Both the position numbers and the translations under genes were made by a program. This document shows, piece after piece, positions 32,407 through 34,324 of a DNA stretch of 34,324 bases. The DNA comes from Candidatus Thermoflexus tengchongensis. GTDB taxonomy: Bacteria; Chloroflexota; Anaerolineae; Thermoflexales; Thermoflexaceae. The notes beneath the pieces are model-generated. The model was not told the origin of the DNA. It ran no database searches and saw only the letters and a program-made list of their open reading frames with translations. Location: assembly GCA_016842085.1 (NCBI GenBank), contig JAEVEX010000080.1, positions 1 through 34,324 of the forward strand, read 5' to 3'. Numbering within the stretch: position 1 is the stretch's first letter; each line of letters opens with the position of its first letter.

Positions 32407-33048
32407 TTACGCATCCCGGTGGGGAGGAAGCAAAGACCATCCCCGCCGCCCCAGCCAGCGAGTCAGCTCGGTCGCCACCAGCCAGGCGCTGGCCTCAAAG
32501 AAGGCATAGGTCCGGCGCACGGAATCCGGGGGAGCCTCTTCCAGATCCGCGTTCTCGGCCACCCAGACCACGTGCTCCATCTCCTCGATTCGGTCCAGCA
32601 CCTCTCCCGGTGTGCCCGGTACCGGGATATCCGCATAGCTCGGACGACGCTGATGGGGGAAGGTCACCGCGTAATCCGGCAGGCGAGGCAGGATCCCCAT
32701 CGCAATATAGGCATGATGGAAAAAGAAGATCTGATCCCCCGGGCGGGCCAGCTCCAGAGCCGGCATAAACCGGAACCCCGCGGCTTCCCAGGCGGACCAG
32801 TCCACCATGACGCGTTCGACAAGGGCGCGCAATTCGGCCAGCGAGGGGACCGCGGAAGTGCGCAGGGTGAGGATAAATCCCTCCCGGACCTCCGAGAGGT
32901 GATCGAGGGCGTTATGAAGGGTCGCCTGGGCCTTCTCGGGCAACGGCTCCCCCTGGATCCGGCGGGCGAGAGCTGTCCGGGTCTGCTCCGCGAGTTGCCC
33001 GAGCGCCTCCAACGCCTGAAGACCGGCGCGCAGATCCCACAACGGCAT
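32407..33048 (-). CDS. Protein of unknown function
   Basis: 213 residues from ATG 33048; an in-frame GTG at 33057 is the alternative start, but its ribosome-like bases are too close. I do not recognise the family. It is mostly helical by composition, soluble, with no signal peptide. Notable stretches are the acidic/aromatic VMVDWSAWEAAGFRFMPALELARPGDQIFFFHHAYIAMGILP and a later histidine in RIEEMEHVVWVAEN. The several His and acidic residues in helices would suit a metal-binding helical bundle, but this is only a guess. It converges with the selenoprotein gene, 37 bases apart. The gap to the LLM gene (about 65 bases) has a GGCAGCTGCC palindrome. Confidence 0.75.
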   Translation of the reverse strand: MPLWDLRAGLQALEALGQLAEQTRTALARRIQGEPLPEKAQATLHNALDHLSEVREGFILTLRTSAVPSLAELRALVERVMVDWSAWEAAGFRFMPALELARPGDQIFFFHHAYIAMGILPRLPDYAVTFPHQRRPSYADIPVPGTPGEVLDRIEEMEHVVWVAENADLEEAPPDSVRRTYAFFEASAWLVATELTRWLGRRGWSLLPPHRDA

Positions 33049-33113
33049 CCACCTCACCCCTTTCCCTCAGGCTTGTAAGGCGGCAGCTGCCAGCCCCAAT
33101 CTCATATATGATC

Positions 33114-34031
33114 TTAGCGCTCCAGCACCGCTCGTGCCAGATGCTCCAGGCCCTCCAGATCGTCCAGATCCAGCCATTGCAGCATCAGGCGTTCCACGCC
33201 GGCCTCCCCCAGACGTTCGATCTGATCGCGGATCTCCGATGGGGTTCCGATCAGGATCCCCCGGGCCCGCAGGGCTTCCTCCGAACGTCCTGCCAGCTTG
33301 CGGCGGACCTCCGCCGTATCCCGGCCGAACACCAGTCCGGTCATGAGGGAGCGGCGGACCTGCTCGGGCGATCGACCCTCCCGGGCCAGATATTCGTTCA
33401 GCCGCGCGTTCAACGCCCGGAAACGGTCAGGAGGGACCAGAACGGCGTTCCATTCATCGGCGTAACGAGCCGCGATCGCCAGGGTTTGACGAATCCCATT
33501 ACCGCCGATCAACAGCGGCGGGCCGCCCGGGCGTTGCGGGCGGGGCCGTAATGTGGCCCCCTTCAATCGAAAAAACCGTCCCTGGAAATCCACAGGTTCC
33601 GCGCTGCGTAACAGGCGATAGATCACCTCCACTCCTTCCCGGAAGCGAATAAATCGCTCGCGGAGCGGAAGCAAATCGAACCCGAACATCTCGTGCTCCC
33701 GAACCTGCCACCCCGCTCCCAGGCCGAGGATCAGGCGTCCGCCGGAGAGGTCGTCCACCGCCGCCGCCATCCATGCCGTGAGGACCGGGTGGCGAAAAGA
33801 AAGCGGTGTAACCAGGGGGCCGAAGATCAGACGCCGGGTGTGGCTGGCCAGCCAGGTCAGGGAGACCCACAGCTCCAGCGCATCCCGATCGGGCGGATCC
33901 GGGTTTGTGAAATGATCCGAACGGAAGAGTCCAGAGAACCCCAGATCTTCAGCGACCCGGGCGATCCTTTGCCATCGAGGCCAGTTCAGGCCGTTCTGGC
34001 CCTCCACCATGAGAGCGATTTCGGGCTTCAT
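33114..34031 (-). CDS. LLM-class (luciferase-like) flavin or F420-dependent oxidoreductase
   Basis: A 305-residue TIM-barrel enzyme of the bacterial luciferase superfamily. RVAEDLGFSGLFRSDHF, LIFGPLVTPLSFRHPVLTAWMAAAVDDLSGGRLILGLGAGW and PLLIGGNGIRQTLAIAARYADEWN are the family's core segments. The LGLGAGW and GGNG motifs hold the flavin or F420 phosphate. Cofactor choice and substrate cannot be read here. ATG 34031 has AAGGAG six bases upstream; the frame stays open to 34118 without similarity. The 217 bases before the next gene hold a hairpin (34135-34159) and the promoter at 34191-34219. Confidence 0.92.
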   Translation of the reverse strand: MKPEIALMVEGQNGLNWPRWQRIARVAEDLGFSGLFRSDHFTNPDPPDRDALELWVSLTWLASHTRRLIFGPLVTPLSFRHPVLTAWMAAAVDDLSGGRLILGLGAGWQVREHEMFGFDLLPLRERFIRFREGVEVIYRLLRSAEPVDFQGRFFRLKGATLRPRPQRPGGPPLLIGGNGIRQTLAIAARYADEWNAVLVPPDRFRALNARLNEYLAREGRSPEQVRRSLMTGLVFGRDTAEVRRKLAGRSEEALRARGILIGTPSEIRDQIERLGEAGVERLMLQWLDLDDLEGLEHLARAVLER

Positions 34032-34190
34032 AGCCCGCTCCTTGAGGATATCTGGCCAATTTCCTGAATACGAAACACCACACCCCAGCAGGCCACGACC
34101 GGCCGCTCTGCCGGACAACTCCCAGAAGACCGATCGGAGGGGCTTTCGCCCCGACTCCGGGGAAGTCTGCCTGCATCGACCTAATGAGTT

Positions 34191-34219
34191 TTGACAATCA
34201 AGATCGGTAAAGGCATACT
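34191..34219 (+). promoter_or_regulatory. Promoter in front of the IS630-like gene
   Basis: TTGACA (34191-34196), a 17-base spacer and CATACT (34214-34219). It is followed by AAAGGAG (34236-34242) and the ATG at 34249. Confidence 0.7.
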
Positions 34220-34248
34220 CGGGTCATCACGCATGAAAGGAGCGAAAG

Positions 34249-34324
34249 ATGGCCCGACGTAGAACAGTAACATTGACGGAAGAGGAACGCCAACAACTGA
34301 TTAACCATCGAGATCACGATCCTC
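34249..34324 (+). CDS. IS630-type transposase or helix-turn-helix protein, N-terminus (partial)
   Basis: Only 25 codons are in the window: MARRRTVTLTEEERQQLINH followed by RDHDP. The TLTEEER start and the RDHDP stretch are like the N-terminus of IS630-family transposases and related helix-turn-helix proteins as I remember them. AAAGGAG lies six bases before the ATG and a good promoter lies upstream. No terminal inverted repeat can be defined, since the other end is outside. The lower G+C content of this stretch (34180-34324) against its neighbours fits a mobile element. Confidence 0.6.
   Translation, partial: MARRRTVTLTEEERQQLINHRDHDP

Overview
The window is a G+C-rich bacterial chromosome segment with short intergenic gaps and mostly GGAGG-type ribosome binding sites. 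The protein set points to a probably thermophilic, free-living Chloroflexota bacterium of the Anaerolineae/Thermoflexus type. This placement rests on the PyrF-PyrE fusion, DUF951, the dnaJ-prmA pairing, the paa cluster and the general style of the proteins. It is an inference from memory, not from a search.

Layout. 1-1268 (+): the end of a DNA methyltransferase carrying a degenerate nuclease-like tail, overlapped by a probable MjaI-family restriction endonuclease. 1272-8683 (-): one long run of genes, pyrC-pyrB-pyrFE-pyrD (de novo UMP synthesis) followed by grpE, dnaJ and prmA. The pyr leader contains a Rho-independent terminator directly in front of pyrC, so the operon is probably attenuated. 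8982-10083 (+): an M24 peptidase with an apparent frameshift. 10107-11674 (+): promoter, TPP riboswitch, terminator and a CytX-type permease, a complete thiamine-sensing transport unit. 11786-15111 (-): a TetR regulator and paaABCD (phenylacetyl-CoA epoxidase), headed by a perfect sigma-70-type promoter and a perfect PaaR-type operator. 15218-19875 (-): ureohydrolase, acpS, alpha/beta hydrolase, and a large di-heme peroxidase fused to a beta-helix. 20031-23094 (-): DUF951, HAD hydrolase, anti-sigma factor, ECF sigma factor and GT2 glycosyltransferase. 23304-26653 (+): GT4 and GT39-like glycosyltransferases with overlapping ends. 26720-29141 (-): moaA and an MFS transporter. 29779-32369 (+): secG, an ABC-type solute-binding protein, and a thioredoxin-like gene interrupted by an in-frame TGA. 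32407-34031 (-): an unrecognised protein and an LLM-class oxidoreductase. 34249-end (+): the start of an IS630-type transposase-like gene.

The most notable object is the gene at 31875-32369. A membrane-anchored thioredoxin-fold protein is split by a TGA exactly where the first cysteine of CxxC should be, giving U-L-G-C. A bacterial SECIS-like hairpin follows at the expected distance. I read it as a selenoprotein. Other items worth checking are the pyr leader (terminator plus an overlapping leader ORF), the PaaR operator lying on the predicted start of transcription, the methyltransferase-nuclease fusion, the peroxidase/beta-helix fusion, and a small family of palindromic repeats. I saw no rRNA, tRNA or CRISPR array.
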